Counted from the stretch's first letter, positions 7,089 to 16,435 are shown. The stretch: 64,000 nt of DNA from Bacteroidales bacterium (GCA_030656615.1 JAUSOY010000043.1:1-64000), one strand, 5' to 3'. Notes: generated by a model not told the origin, from the letters alone. Numbers and translations: made by a program.

Positions 7089-9719
7089 TTACATTCTAAA
7101 GCGATACGAAAGCTTTATCAGAAAAACATTGTGCGGAAAAATATCAAACAAATCATTCATTCCATCACCGAAACTAAAGCGACCTTCGGAGGTATATTCT
7201 GCCCTGTTCTGCGACCACACCAGATAAACGCTTGAACCAGGAAGATATTCCCATCGGACAACCAGGTTGGAAATAAAGAAAAATGCATTAAAATCGGGTT
7301 TATCGAACGAGTAATCGTTAATGTCATCCTTGTTCTCATCAATATTATAAAGCTCGCCGCTTGCATCATATGTCCATTGGCCATCCGTGTATGACTGATA
7401 ACGATCTGACAAAGCAGGAGCGCGTGGATTCGTAACATATTTAAAATCCGAATATGTACCTGCAGAAATAAAAGGCTGGCCATAATATTGAAAAGAAAGA
7501 TCAGGAGTTACAGAATAATTAATCCGAAACGCCATGGCAAAAGTTTTTTGATCGATGCTTCCAAAAACATAACGGGCATTATTCCCATACTGAAATTCAT
7601 CGATATACTGCATCAACGATTTACGCATAGTAACAGAAGGATTTACAGAGATATTTAGTGCATCGGTTGGGCGGTATAAAATAGTTCCCCCCAGTAAATT
7701 TCGTGATGCATAATCCTGCCGGCCCTGATAGTGCTGACCCTGCAAGCGGAAAACAAGTTTCTTTTTCGCATCCGTTCCAATCCATATCCATTGGTTCATG
7801 CCTCCCGGGCTCAAAAAAGCAGGGCCTCCCCGAAGGATCGTATTATCCTTTTCATTTCCTTCAATATTAATCCCAAACGAAAGCGCCCAAAAATTCTTAA
7901 ATTGTGTATTAACATTCATATTCCCACCCTTATAGGTGTTTTCAAATCCAAAATCCCAACCCGACCACTGATTCCAATTGATATTAATTTCTCTGAAAAT
8001 GCTAAAAGGTTTCCAGTACCGGTATCCGACCCATACCACTTGAAAAATATCATCAGCACGACGCAAAAAACCCACATCATTCAATTCGAGACCTGGCGAA
8101 CGCCAGTTAACCCAGGTAGTATAACGCCAATGTCCGTCGCCATCCTTTCCAAACTGGAGAATACCACCATGGCCTCTTAAGGAGGTACGCGAACTGTCGA
8201 GGTTGGTATAATCGGCATCAGGCCGCTGAAAATATCGTGCTGACGATTCCTGAGTGTTGATAATAGCTTCCGTACTCCCGTTCACTTCACTGAAAAGTAC
8301 TTTCGCATTAAAATAATAGGTTCTGTTTTTCCATGAATGCTGAAAATCGATGCCACCCGAATAAGCAGACTTATGCAAATAATCCAATTCAGGAGACTGA
8401 AGGCTACGATGAGTTGCTGTAAACATTGTACCAAGACGCGTTTTCCCTTCATCAAAATCCTTTTGCAAACGGCTAACGAAGTAATTGGTTAAGGGTTCAA
8501 CTTCTGTTCTTTGCTTGATATCACCGGTTTGATGATCAGCAAATTCTCTTCCAGTAAGCGATTCCAGGATTCCGACAGACCATCCGCCACTTGATTTCCC
8601 GGTCACTTTAAAAGCACCCAAAATGGAGGTGTTAACGGGCATATCTGCATAATCAGCATCGGGGTTATAATGAGGTGAGCGCCCGATGCGTCTCGAATAA
8701 AAAAGATTATCCGATGATGATCCATTATCTCCGGGTGTCACCGGAAAGCTAAGAATACTTTTTCCTTCAATGAAAAAAGGGCGTTTTTCTTCAAAATACG
8801 ACTCAAAAGCACTTAAATTAACTTCTGAAGGATCGGCTTCAACCTGACCAAAATCAGGATTAACGGTAAAATCAAGAATAAGATTATTTGTGAGACCAAT
8901 TTTTCCATCGATACCCGCTGAAAACGCCGTATTTTTTCCCGTTTGAAATGGATTGCCATCTTCCACTTGATACGACTCGGTTTTGATGACTGAATAGGGC
9001 TGAATCTCGATCTGGCGGCGGGGTTTTATCCCTGTAATTCCAGTAAGTTTACCGTAATTGGCAACATGAGATGGAGCATCCTTGGGAATAAACTGCCACA
9101 TATCCATTTCTTCCTTGCGATGCAAAAACCGCTGCACCTGCATACCCCATGATTGAACATCAGAGTTTGTAAAACGCAGCTGAGAAAATGGGATTTTCAT
9201 CTCGACATACCAACCTTTATCATCGATGCTTGTTTTTGCAAACCAAACAGCGTCCCATGATATATCTTCATTCTCTCCGCCATTAGTAATAATGCCGTCT
9301 ACTTTAACCCCTGCAGCACTTACCCAAAACATAAATGCGGTGAGCTTATCGTTATACGAATCAAAATGAATGCCCATCATATCGCCTTCAAAATCATCAC
9401 GGCGCGAAAGCCTTCTGACAATTTTTGACGGCTCCGAATCAAAACCCTTAATGGCGACATAAATATTATCATTATCATATGCCACTTTAAAGACTGTTTG
9501 TTGTGAAGGCTCAGCCTTTTCGTAGGGTTCGTACTGTTTGAAACCGCCACACCAATCCGAAAATTCCCAGGCCTCGTCGGTTAAGTAACCATCGATTTCG
9601 GGGCCGGGGCCTATTAGTTTAATTGCTTGACAAGTCTTTAGAGTATCCGGGGATGATTTAGCATGGGCACAGATGATAAAAAACACCATCAGGAGCAAAA
9701 ATATCTTTTTCAATTTCAC
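7089..9719 (-). CDS. CBM9-like / DUF5916 secreted or outer-membrane protein
   Basis: An 876-residue exported protein. A signal peptide covers about residues 1-22. Residues about 30-220 resemble a family 9 carbohydrate-binding module (IDGYLTDEAWEFSDW, VAYDNDNIYVAIKG, WYVEMKIPFSQLRF). The rest matches DUF5916, predicted as a membrane beta-barrel: NPDFGQVEADPSEVNLSAFE, FFIEGKSILSF, many alternating aromatic strands and a terminal F (LSYRFRM is close to a barrel end). Such proteins are widespread in Bacteroidota and have no proven function; polysaccharide capture is a fair guess from the CBM9 fold. It stands alone, with no SusC/D or glycosidase beside it. Confidence 0.85.
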   Translation of the reverse strand: MKLKKIFLLLMVFFIICAHAKSSPDTLKTCQAIKLIGPGPEIDGYLTDEAWEFSDWCGGFKQYEPYEKAEPSQQTVFKVAYDNDNIYVAIKGFDSEPSKIVRRLSRRDDFEGDMMGIHFDSYNDKLTAFMFWVSAAGVKVDGIITNGGENEDISWDAVWFAKTSIDDKGWYVEMKIPFSQLRFTNSDVQSWGMQVQRFLHRKEEMDMWQFIPKDAPSHVANYGKLTGITGIKPRRQIEIQPYSVIKTESYQVEDGNPFQTGKNTAFSAGIDGKIGLTNNLILDFTVNPDFGQVEADPSEVNLSAFESYFEEKRPFFIEGKSILSFPVTPGDNGSSSDNLFYSRRIGRSPHYNPDADYADMPVNTSILGAFKVTGKSSGGWSVGILESLTGREFADHQTGDIKQRTEVEPLTNYFVSRLQKDFDEGKTRLGTMFTATHRSLQSPELDYLHKSAYSGGIDFQHSWKNRTYYFNAKVLFSEVNGSTEAIINTQESSARYFQRPDADYTNLDSSRTSLRGHGGILQFGKDGDGHWRYTTWVNWRSPGLELNDVGFLRRADDIFQVVWVGYRYWKPFSIFREININWNQWSGWDFGFENTYKGGNMNVNTQFKNFWALSFGINIEGNEKDNTILRGGPAFLSPGGMNQWIWIGTDAKKKLVFRLQGQHYQGRQDYASRNLLGGTILYRPTDALNISVNPSVTMRKSLMQYIDEFQYGNNARYVFGSIDQKTFAMAFRINYSVTPDLSFQYYGQPFISAGTYSDFKYVTNPRAPALSDRYQSYTDGQWTYDASGELYNIDENKDDINDYSFDKPDFNAFFFISNLVVRWEYLPGSSVYLVWSQNRAEYTSEGRFSFGDGMNDLFDIFPHNVFLIKLSYRFRM

Positions 9720-9799
9720 CAGGAGTTTTGTTTTTACTCCTTTTTTGACGCTGCCCTCATGAAAAATGTTACATCCTCCAAAAAAAAAGAATTGTATTT

Positions 9800-10984
9800 C
9801 TATTTCACCAACAATACCATGCCTTTAAGATACTCGCCTTCCGGATGAAAAATATTTTGAGGATGATCGGCAGGATGTGTCAGTGAATGTAAGATAACAA
9901 CCTCACGTTTGGATTCAATCGCAGCTGCCATAATGGCTCCTTGAAAAGAAAATCTGTCGACGACCTGCGAACAAGAAAAAGTGAAAATAATGCCATTGGG
10001 TCTGATATTTTCAATTGCCAACCGGTTAATATGCCGGTATGCCGATAGTGCTTTATGTTTTTGTCCGGCATGTTTAGCAAAAGCCGGAGGATCCAAAACG
10101 ATCAGATCATATTTGTCTTTTATTGACTCCAGAAATGGCAGTGCGTCCGTAGAAATACAAGAATTCGTTTCCAGATCGAAACCATTTAATGCGAGATTTT
10201 GGGCACAGGCCTCTACCGCTTTAGCCGACGCATCCACTGAATGAACCAGACGTGCACCTCCTGCCAGTGCATATACCGAAAAGCCACCCGTATAACAAAA
10301 AGTGTTCAATACGTCACGCCCTTTAGCATATGAACCAAGCAAGGAACGATTATCCCGCTGATCGAGAAAAAACCCTGTTTTTTGTCCACCGACCCAATCA
10401 ACAGAAAACTTCAATCCATATTCAAGAATTTCATTCGATCCACCAGAACCATACAAATACGAATCGGTGGTTTGAATTCCAGCCTGCTTCAGCAATGTTC
10501 GGGCGCTTTTATCATATACGGCCTTCAATTCTTCGCCATAAACAAGCCTTAAAGCATCAACAATTAATTGACGAACCGAGTATATTCCTTCTGAGTTAGC
10601 CTGAAATACAGCCGTTCCATGATAATAATCGATGATTAATCCTGGAATACCATCGGCTTCACTAAAAATAAGACGATATGCATTGGTGACGCTTGAGTCC
10701 GTCAAACCCGCCATCTGACGAACTTTCCATGCGGCACGAATTTTATCGATCCAGAATTCGGTGTGATGTGGTGGACGGTCAAAAGAAATAACTTTTACAG
10801 CGATGGAACCTTCTTCATAAAATCCATATCCGAGGATTTCTTTCGTGGAAGATAATAACTGAACAATATCACCCGCCTTAATACCTTTCTGTTTATGAGC
10901 AATAGCACCCGAAAAAACCCAGGGATGAAAACGTCGTATTGCTGAGTCTTTTCCTTTATGTAAGGTCACTGAAAGGTATTCCAT
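9800..10984 (-). CDS. rlmI: class I SAM-dependent rRNA methyltransferase, RlmI-like
   Basis: Likely 23S rRNA 5-methylcytosine methyltransferase. Residues about 1-75 form a PUA RNA-binding domain (HPWVFSGAIAHKQKGIKAGDIVQLL). The central linker carries GGQKTGFFLDQRDNR. The Rossmann fold has FCYTGGFSVYALAGGA for SAM binding, the DPPAFAK motif near residue 298 and FSCSQ near 345 with the catalytic-type Cys. The 394-residue length fits RlmI. A -7 element 14 bases before the ATG supports the start and gives a divergent promoter pair with the gene at 11091. Confidence 0.9.
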   Translation of the reverse strand: MEYLSVTLHKGKDSAIRRFHPWVFSGAIAHKQKGIKAGDIVQLLSSTKEILGYGFYEEGSIAVKVISFDRPPHHTEFWIDKIRAAWKVRQMAGLTDSSVTNAYRLIFSEADGIPGLIIDYYHGTAVFQANSEGIYSVRQLIVDALRLVYGEELKAVYDKSARTLLKQAGIQTTDSYLYGSGGSNEILEYGLKFSVDWVGGQKTGFFLDQRDNRSLLGSYAKGRDVLNTFCYTGGFSVYALAGGARLVHSVDASAKAVEACAQNLALNGFDLETNSCISTDALPFLESIKDKYDLIVLDPPAFAKHAGQKHKALSAYRHINRLAIENIRPNGIIFTFSCSQVVDRFSFQGAIMAAAIESKREVVILHSLTHPADHPQNIFHPEGEYLKGMVLLVK

Positions 10985-10998
10985 TTTAATATTTTTTA

Positions 10999-11006
10999 CA
11001 AAGGTA
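10999..11006 (-). promoter_or_regulatory. -7 element of rlmI
   Basis: TACCTTTG on the minus strand, 14 bases before the ATG. Confidence 0.5.
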
Positions 11007-11061
11007 AAGGCTTTCAGATAAATTAGATTTGTTATCAGCAGAATAATAGCAAGGCAGGATG

Positions 11062-11069
11062 TATCTTTG
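11062..11069 (+). promoter_or_regulatory. -7 element of the HEAT-like gene
   Basis: TATCTTTG, 21 bases before the ATG at 11091. It overlaps the alternative TTG start at 11067, which it rules out because that codon would lie inside the promoter. Confidence 0.5.
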
Positions 11070-11090
11070 AAGTTCGTAAAACTTCAGGTA

Positions 11091-11624
11091 ATGAATCTGG
11101 AAAACCTTCTAATTAAAGAGTTATCGAAAGCCAATATCGATTTTGTTGGTGGACTCGCCATTCAGGACGAAGCAGTTTTTGAAGAACTATGGAGTTTGTT
11201 TTTGTCGAACAGGGATCCTGCATCCAGACGGGCGGCCTGGGTAATAGATACTTTAAGCGAGGAAACACCTAAGCTGATCGAAAAACGCATTGATGAAATT
11301 ATTGAAGCCCTGCCTTATTTCATTCATCCGGCCTTAAGAAGACATTCGCTTCGGATGCTCCGCCCGTTTAACATATCTGAAAAACATCTTGGATTTCTTA
11401 CCGGTTTTTGTTTCGAACACTTATTAAAAGCATCGGAGCCTCCGGCAGTAAAAGTCCACTGCATGGATATCCTTATGAAAATTTCAGAAACAGAACCTAG
11501 CATTAAACGCGAGCTTTCTGACAGCATTCGTTGGCGGATGCATGAAGAATCACCCGGGTTTCAGAACAGAGCTTTAAAGTACTTAACAAAACTCGAAAAA
11601 GATTTGGCAGAAGAAGCTTTATAA
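11091..11624 (+). CDS. HEAT-like repeat protein, unknown function
   Basis: A 177-residue all-helical cytoplasmic protein with no signal. It shows helix pairs of HEAT/ARM type: DPASRRAAWVIDTLSEE, IHPALRRHSLRMLRPF and AVKVHCMDILMKISETEP, each a hydrophobic helix followed by a turn with D/P. This fold normally serves protein binding. No family name or partner is apparent. The start was moved to the ATG at 11091 because of the promoter at 11062. Confidence 0.7.
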   Translation: MNLENLLIKELSKANIDFVGGLAIQDEAVFEELWSLFLSNRDPASRRAAWVIDTLSEETPKLIEKRIDEIIEALPYFIHPALRRHSLRMLRPFNISEKHLGFLTGFCFEHLLKASEPPAVKVHCMDILMKISETEPSIKRELSDSIRWRMHEESPGFQNRALKYLTKLEKDLAEEAL

Positions 11625-11640
11625 TACCCAAACTCCCTGT

Positions 11641-11668
11641 TTTGACAAGTATTATTGTAATACCTTTG
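11641..11668 (+). promoter_or_regulatory. promoter of first coiled-coil lipoprotein
   Basis: TTTGACA at 11641-11647 and TACCTTTG at 11661-11668, 26 bases before the ATG. This is one of the few sites here with a recognisable upstream box. Confidence 0.5.
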
Positions 11669-11694
11669 CAACTCATAACCAAAACCTCACGCAA

Positions 11695-12552
11695 ATGAAA
11701 CGCATACTTTTTTTCTCCCTCATTGCACTTTTTCTTATATCGTGCAAATCAAAACAAAAAGAAATTGACAGGCTTCAGTTAAAAACGGATAGCCTGATGG
11801 CTATCACACAATTAAAAGACGAAAGCGTTCTCGATTTCATTGTCTCATTCAACAGTATTCAATCGAACCTCGATTCCATCAAAGCGGTCGAAAACATCAT
11901 TAGCATCAATACCCAGCCGGGTTCAGAAATGAATCAAAGCGATCAGGACCGTATCAATGATGATATTAAATCAATACATCAGCTACTTATCAAGAATAAG
12001 AGGATGGTATCGGATCTACGTAAAAAATTAAGGAACAGCGATAATAAGAATGCTGCTCTTGTAAAAATGATTGCAACCCTTGAAGCTCAAATTGAGTCGA
12101 AAAATAAAGAAATTGAAAATCTGCATTTGGGTTTGTCAAAACTCAATATCAAAGTAGAAAGTCTGAATCTGAAAATTGAGGATCTGGAAGTAGCAAACCA
12201 AGGACAAACAAAAGTAATTGAAGGCAAGATTTCGGAAATGAATACCGCCTGGTATGCAATTGGAACAAAAAAAGAACTAACAGATAATAAGATTATTGCT
12301 AAAGAAGGTGGAGTTCTGGGAATTGGCCGCACGCTTAAACTTAATAAAGACTTCGATCGCGAATATTTTACACGCATTGATATCACGACGCTAAAATATT
12401 TATCGCTTATGTCGAAGAAAGCGAATATAATATCCAGTCATCCAGGAAATTCTTACCGTTTAAGCGGAGAGAAAAAATCGGATACGCTTTTTATCGAAAA
12501 TTATAAAGATTTCTGGGCTGCTTCAAAATACCTGGTAATCGTTGTAGAATAA
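11695..12552 (+). CDS. coiled-coil lipoprotein, first of a tandem pair
   Basis: A 285-residue lipoprotein with lipobox LISC (Cys17). Residues about 20-185 are a long heptad-rich coiled coil (many K/E/L/N/I). A globular C-terminal domain of about 100 residues begins at AWYAIGTKKELTDNKII and holds VLGIGRTLKLN and SDTLFIENYKDFWAASKYLVIVV. The gene at 12721 has the same layout and shared segments, so they are paralogues. The architecture suggests a periplasmic spacer or scaffold; no function is known. It has its own promoter and terminator. Confidence 0.8.
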   Translation: MKRILFFSLIALFLISCKSKQKEIDRLQLKTDSLMAITQLKDESVLDFIVSFNSIQSNLDSIKAVENIISINTQPGSEMNQSDQDRINDDIKSIHQLLIKNKRMVSDLRKKLRNSDNKNAALVKMIATLEAQIESKNKEIENLHLGLSKLNIKVESLNLKIEDLEVANQGQTKVIEGKISEMNTAWYAIGTKKELTDNKIIAKEGGVLGIGRTLKLNKDFDREYFTRIDITTLKYLSLMSKKANIISSHPGNSYRLSGEKKSDTLFIENYKDFWAASKYLVIVVE

Positions 12553-12570
12553 ACGACTATACATCATTAA

Positions 12571-12605
12571 AAAAAAGAGCACTGCTTATGCAATGCTCTT
12601 TTTTT
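12571..12605 (+). terminator. terminator of first coiled-coil lipoprotein
   Basis: Hairpin AAGAGCACTGC-TTAT-GCAATGCTCTT with one mismatch, followed by TTTTT. Confidence 0.75.
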
Positions 12606-12685
12606 ATACCAATTAATGTTATAATGAACTCAAGTATGTTTGATACATTAGTCAAGAAAATCTTCCAATAATGCATAAATTATTG

Positions 12686-12693
12686 TATATTTG
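12686..12693 (+). promoter_or_regulatory. -7 element of second coiled-coil lipoprotein
   Basis: TATATTTG, 27 bases before the ATG at 12721. Confidence 0.5.
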
Positions 12694-12720
12694 TGTAATA
12701 CAATCCCAAAATACAACCTT

Positions 12721-13575
12721 ATGAAAAAATTAATTTTTCTGTTAATTCCCTTGCTATTTGTAGCATGCAAAACACAGAACAAGGAAATTGAAAAATTACA
12801 AAGCACAAACGACAGCCTTACGACAATTACACAATTAAAAGATGAATCGGTACTCGAATTTGTAGCATCCTTTAACGATATCCAGAAAAATCTTGACTCG
12901 ATCAAGAATATCGAAAAAATCATTTCACTGGCATCATTGGCTGGTAACGAAAAGAAAGCCGGTACGAAGGATCGTATTATCCGTGATATTAATTCGATAC
13001 ATGAATTGGTTACTAAAAACAAAAAAATCATTACCTCGCTGCGCGAAAAGCTTAAAAACTTTGGATTTTCGGTCGTAGAACTCGAAACGATGATTAATAA
13101 TCTAACGGCTAAGATTGAGGAAAAAGATGCAGAAATAAAACTTCTTAAGTCCGATATCACGAAATATAATCTCACGGTTGAATCACTATCAAGCCGTATT
13201 GATAACCTTGAAGAAGAAAAGCAGCGTCAGGAGCGTGAACTGGATGCAAAGAACGAGATGCTTAATACGGCTTATTATGCCATAGGCACTAAAAAAGAAC
13301 TAATCGCCAATAATATTGTACGAGCCTCCGGGGGCTTTTTGGGAATTGGTAAAAGCAATATTGTCAATGAAGATCTGAATAAAGCTTATTTCACGAAAAT
13401 TAACATTAAACGCCTTGGAAATCTTCCATTGATGGTTAAAAAAGCAAAAGTCATTACCACTCACCCGCTGACTTCCTTTTACATTTCGGGAGCCAAAACC
13501 TCTGATACACTCTTTATCACTGATTATAAAGAATTTTGGAGTACTACGAAATATCTTGTAATAATGGTTGATTGA
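12721..13575 (+). CDS. coiled-coil lipoprotein, second of a tandem pair
   Basis: A 284-residue paralogue of the gene at 11695. The lipobox is FVAC (Cys16). Shared landmarks are ITQLKDESVL, the F-N-x-I-Q-x-N-L-D-S-I-K segment, YAIGTKKEL, GFLGIGKS and SDTLFITDYKEFW. The coiled-coil part has diverged more than the C-terminal domain, so the latter is probably the working part. The ATG at 12721 is preferred to an upstream start at 12691, which would lie within the promoter. Confidence 0.82.
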   Translation: MKKLIFLLIPLLFVACKTQNKEIEKLQSTNDSLTTITQLKDESVLEFVASFNDIQKNLDSIKNIEKIISLASLAGNEKKAGTKDRIIRDINSIHELVTKNKKIITSLREKLKNFGFSVVELETMINNLTAKIEEKDAEIKLLKSDITKYNLTVESLSSRIDNLEEEKQRQERELDAKNEMLNTAYYAIGTKKELIANNIVRASGGFLGIGKSNIVNEDLNKAYFTKINIKRLGNLPLMVKKAKVITTHPLTSFYISGAKTSDTLFITDYKEFWSTTKYLVIMVD

Positions 13576-13588
13576 TTGATCAAGTTGT

Positions 13589-13633
13589 AAAAGAGCGAGG
13601 CGACCCGGAAACGGGCCGCCTCGCTCTTTTTTA
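13589..13633 (+). terminator. strong bidirectional terminator
   Basis: An exceptionally GC-rich hairpin: AAAGAGCGAGGCG and CGCCTCGCTCTTT arms with an inner CCCG-GAAA-CGGG, followed by T6. It lies between convergent genes; the A run on its left side gives a T run on the minus strand as well. Confidence 0.85.
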
Positions 13634-14077
13634 TTTTATTACTTTGGGCGGATTTTGGTCGTAGTCGATTTCTTTAATCAAACTATCTTCCTTATCAAAA
13701 AACCGCCACATTCCCACTTGCTTTCCCATATCATAATCGCCCTCATAGAAACGGGCTCCACTTGGATGATACAAAACTTTATGCCCATGTTCTATGCCTT
13801 CATGGTAACTTCCCTTACTCCATATCTCTCCATTATCGAACCACGCTGTCCATAAACCATGACGTTTTTCATTCTGATAACTTCCTTCAAGATATTTCTG
13901 TCCTGTCTGATAATAAGCCACTTCCTTCATCAACGTACTGTCCGAACCTTTTACGTAAAACGTTCCGACAAGACGAGGCTTACCATCATCAAATTTTTCT
14001 TTAACAACTTCCACTTCTTTTCCAACACAGGAAACCATTAAAAAAACAACCAGTAATAATCCAAAAATTCTATACAT
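13631..14077 (-). CDS. YwqK-like MORN-repeat lipoprotein
   Basis: A 148-residue lipoprotein (lipobox MVSC, Cys17) with at least four short repeats of the MORN/YwqK type: TGQKYLEGSYQNEKRHGLW, NGEIWSKGSYHEGIEHGH, SGARFYEGDYDMGKQVGMW and a weaker N-terminal GKPRLVGTFYV. Such proteins are often labelled YwqK-family antitoxins in databases, but lipidation here makes a toxin-neutralising role unlikely; an envelope binding role fits better. It follows pyrC by 5 bases and is probably co-transcribed. Confidence 0.8.
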   Translation of the reverse strand: MYRIFGLLLVVFLMVSCVGKEVEVVKEKFDDGKPRLVGTFYVKGSDSTLMKEVAYYQTGQKYLEGSYQNEKRHGLWTAWFDNGEIWSKGSYHEGIEHGHKVLYHPSGARFYEGDYDMGKQVGMWRFFDKEDSLIKEIDYDQNPPKVIK

Positions 14078-14082
14078 ATTTT

Positions 14083-15429
14083 TTAAGGCTTAAATATCAA
14101 TCGCATACCGGGTGCCGAATCTAAAATCTGTCCGTTTTCGAACACCAAATTTCCATTGACAAAGGTATGGGTAATTTGCGAATCGAAATGCATTCCTTCA
14201 AAAGGAGACCATCCACATTTATATAAAATATTGGATTTATTGACCTCCCACGCTTGATTTAAATCAACTAAAACCAAATCGGCCCAATAACCTTCGCGTA
14301 AATAACCGCGCTTGTCAATTCTGAATAAATCGGCTGGAGCATGACACATTTTTTCAACGATTTTCTCGAGACTTATTTTCTTCTGATGAAATAACTGAAG
14401 CATAACCGTTAAGCTATGCTGAACCAGTGGACCTCCGGAGGGGCAACTCAAATATGGATTTTGTTTTTCAGAAAAAGTGTGTGGAGCATGGTCTGTAGCA
14501 ACAACATCAAGCGTATCGTCAAGTAGTGCTTTTAACAAAGCATCGCGATCGGTAATCCTTTTAATAGCCGGATTCCATTTTATATACGAGCCCCTGCTTT
14601 GATAATCCTCTTCCGAAAACCATAAATGATGTACACAAACCTCCGCAGTAATTCGTTTCTGAATCAAAGGTATTGTGTTTGAAAACAAAGACATTTCTTT
14701 AGCAGTACTTAAATGCAATACGTGAAGCCGGGTGTTATACCGATTAGCAAGCTCCACCGCTTTGGAAGAGCTTTTATAACAAGCCTCTGCCGAACGTATC
14801 AGGTGATGCTTGTCAATCGGAATATTTTCGCCATACTCTTCCTTATATTTTTGCGTCAGTTCGCGAATAGATGGCTCATCTTCTGCATGAACAGCAACGA
14901 GTGTTGGAGATTCTGCAAAAATAGCTGCCAAAGTATCTTCATTGTCTACCAGCATATTACCAGTGGATGCTCCCATGAAAACTTTTATACCGCAAATTTT
15001 TGAAGGATCCACCTTTCTGATTTCGGATATATTATCGTTGGAGGCTCCTAAATAAAAAGAAAAATTAGCGGGAGAAACTTCTGCCGCTCTGCTGAACTTT
15101 TCTTCCAATAAATCAATTGTAAGCGTCTGAGGATTGGTGTTTGGCATCTCCATAAAAGAAGTGATTCCACCAGCGATGGCAGCCCTGCTTTCGGTGAAAA
15201 TTTCGCCCTTATATGTCAGGCCAGGTTCCCTGAAATGAACCTGATCATCAATAACACCCGGCATTAAAATCTTTCCTCCGGCATCAATAATTTTAGAAGA
15301 TGTGATGGTTTCTAAATCAAAATCAGGAGCAAGTAACTGTTTGATTTTTCCATTGGCGATATGCAGACCGCCTTTAAAGCATCGGCCTTCATTCACCAAA
15401 AGTGCATTGATAATATAAAACTCATTCAT
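14083..15429 (-). CDS. pyrC: dihydroorotase
   Basis: Third step of UMP synthesis: reversible ring closure of carbamoyl-aspartate to dihydroorotate in the cytosol. It has an amidohydrolase barrel with FREPGLTYKGEI, MEMPNTNP, the carbamylated-Lys segment GIKVFMGAST, LHVLHLS, and ATDHAPHT with the catalytic Asp. The metal motif normally written HxH reads Q63-V-H65 (DDQVHF). From memory the same DDQVHFREPG occurs in the Porphyromonas gingivalis enzyme, so this is a lineage trait rather than decay. A -7 element lies 22 bases upstream. Allantoinase is a less likely alternative. Confidence 0.9.
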   Translation of the reverse strand: MNEFYIINALLVNEGRCFKGGLHIANGKIKQLLAPDFDLETITSSKIIDAGGKILMPGVIDDQVHFREPGLTYKGEIFTESRAAIAGGITSFMEMPNTNPQTLTIDLLEEKFSRAAEVSPANFSFYLGASNDNISEIRKVDPSKICGIKVFMGASTGNMLVDNEDTLAAIFAESPTLVAVHAEDEPSIRELTQKYKEEYGENIPIDKHHLIRSAEACYKSSSKAVELANRYNTRLHVLHLSTAKEMSLFSNTIPLIQKRITAEVCVHHLWFSEEDYQSRGSYIKWNPAIKRITDRDALLKALLDDTLDVVATDHAPHTFSEKQNPYLSCPSGGPLVQHSLTVMLQLFHQKKISLEKIVEKMCHAPADLFRIDKRGYLREGYWADLVLVDLNQAWEVNKSNILYKCGWSPFEGMHFDSQITHTFVNGNLVFENGQILDSAPGMRLIFKP

Positions 15430-15451
15430 ATTGGCATCTGTTTAACGTATA

Positions 15452-15459
15452 CAAAAATA
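15452..15459 (-). promoter_or_regulatory. -7 element of pyrC
   Basis: TATTTTTG on the minus strand, 22 bases before the ATG. Confidence 0.5.
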
Positions 15460-15627
15460 CGCTTTGCGAAGGGAGGAAGTAAATAAAATTATCGAAAAGA
15501 AAACATTTTTGAATAATTAAAGAGTCATCAGCACCTAAAAGTTAAATTCAGGGCATGACAATCCAGACTAAAATTTCCATTAAAATGAACCAACGAATTG
15601 TATTGAGCGAGGTCAGGCAGAAATGTG

Positions 15628-16362
15628 CTAATTGTTTCTGCGTATTTTCTTAAACCGCAACCGAATTACGCCCCAAACGGCTTCTTTAAAAATATGCTTA
15701 CTCATTTTCGATTCGCCCAATGTACGGTCGGTGAAAATGATGGGGACTTCAACTATCCTGAAACCGAGTTTCCAGGCTGAATACTTCATTTCGATCTGGA
15801 AAGCGTATCCGGTAAAACGAATTTCGTCGAAACGAATTGCTTCCAACACCTTACGACTGTAGCATTTAAAACCTGCAGTGGTATCTCTTACTTTCATACG
15901 GGTAATAATCCGAACATATGCCGAAGCGTAATACGACATTAAGACCCGGCTCATCGGCCAGTTTACCACGTTAACGCCGGTAATATAACGCGATCCAATT
16001 GCCAAATCGGCATCACCCGAAGCCACAGCATCGCGAAGGCGTGGCAGATCTTCAGGATTATGCGAGAAATCGGCATCCATCTCAAAAATATATTGATAGG
16101 CATGATTCAATGCCCAATGAAATCCATGTATATAGGCTGTGCCAAGGCCAAGCTTGCCTTTACGCTCCTCCATATGAAGTCGTCCGGGAAATTCTAACAT
16201 CAGATTTGTGACGACAGAAGCGGTGCCATCTGGCGAATTATCTTCTACAATTAATACATGAAAATCATGCACAAGAGAAAATACCTTTCGGATAATACGT
16301 TCAATATTATCTATTTCGTTGTAGGTAGGAATGATTACAATACTATCTGCCACAATACACAA
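15628..16362 (-). CDS. polyprenol monophosphomannose synthase-like glycosyltransferase (GT2)
   Basis: A 244-residue soluble GT2 enzyme of the DPM1 type, which moves a sugar (mannose in the best-studied members) from a nucleotide sugar to a polyprenyl phosphate. IIPTYNE and VEDNSPDGT form the nucleotide pocket; EMDADFSHNPEDL carries the DxD metal site. IGSRYITGVNVVNWPMSR and TAGFKCYSR are strong DPM1 landmarks. No C-terminal membrane helices follow, as in the short form. A lipid-linked sugar made here could feed the DUF2723/GT117 protein at 19503; that link is inference. Confidence 0.88.
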   Translation of the reverse strand: MCIVADSIVIIPTYNEIDNIERIIRKVFSLVHDFHVLIVEDNSPDGTASVVTNLMLEFPGRLHMEERKGKLGLGTAYIHGFHWALNHAYQYIFEMDADFSHNPEDLPRLRDAVASGDADLAIGSRYITGVNVVNWPMSRVLMSYYASAYVRIITRMKVRDTTAGFKCYSRKVLEAIRFDEIRFTGYAFQIEMKYSAWKLGFRIVEVPIIFTDRTLGESKMSKHIFKEAVWGVIRLRFKKIRRNN

Positions 16363-16372
16363 TTTTATGAGA

Positions 16373-16380
16373 CAAATTTA
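16373..16380 (-). promoter_or_regulatory. -7 element of the DPM1-like gene
   Basis: TAAATTTG on the minus strand, 10 bases before the ATG, so the leader would be only a few bases long. Confidence 0.4.
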
Positions 16381-16435
16381 TGAGAATTACTTGATAAACT
16401 CCGAAAATGAAAATTTATTGGATATATTTCCAGAC

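Noticed and set aside
7731-8180. 149-codon plus-strand frame inside the DUF5916 gene
   Set aside because: It lies fully antisense within a clear coding sequence and has no recognisable motif.
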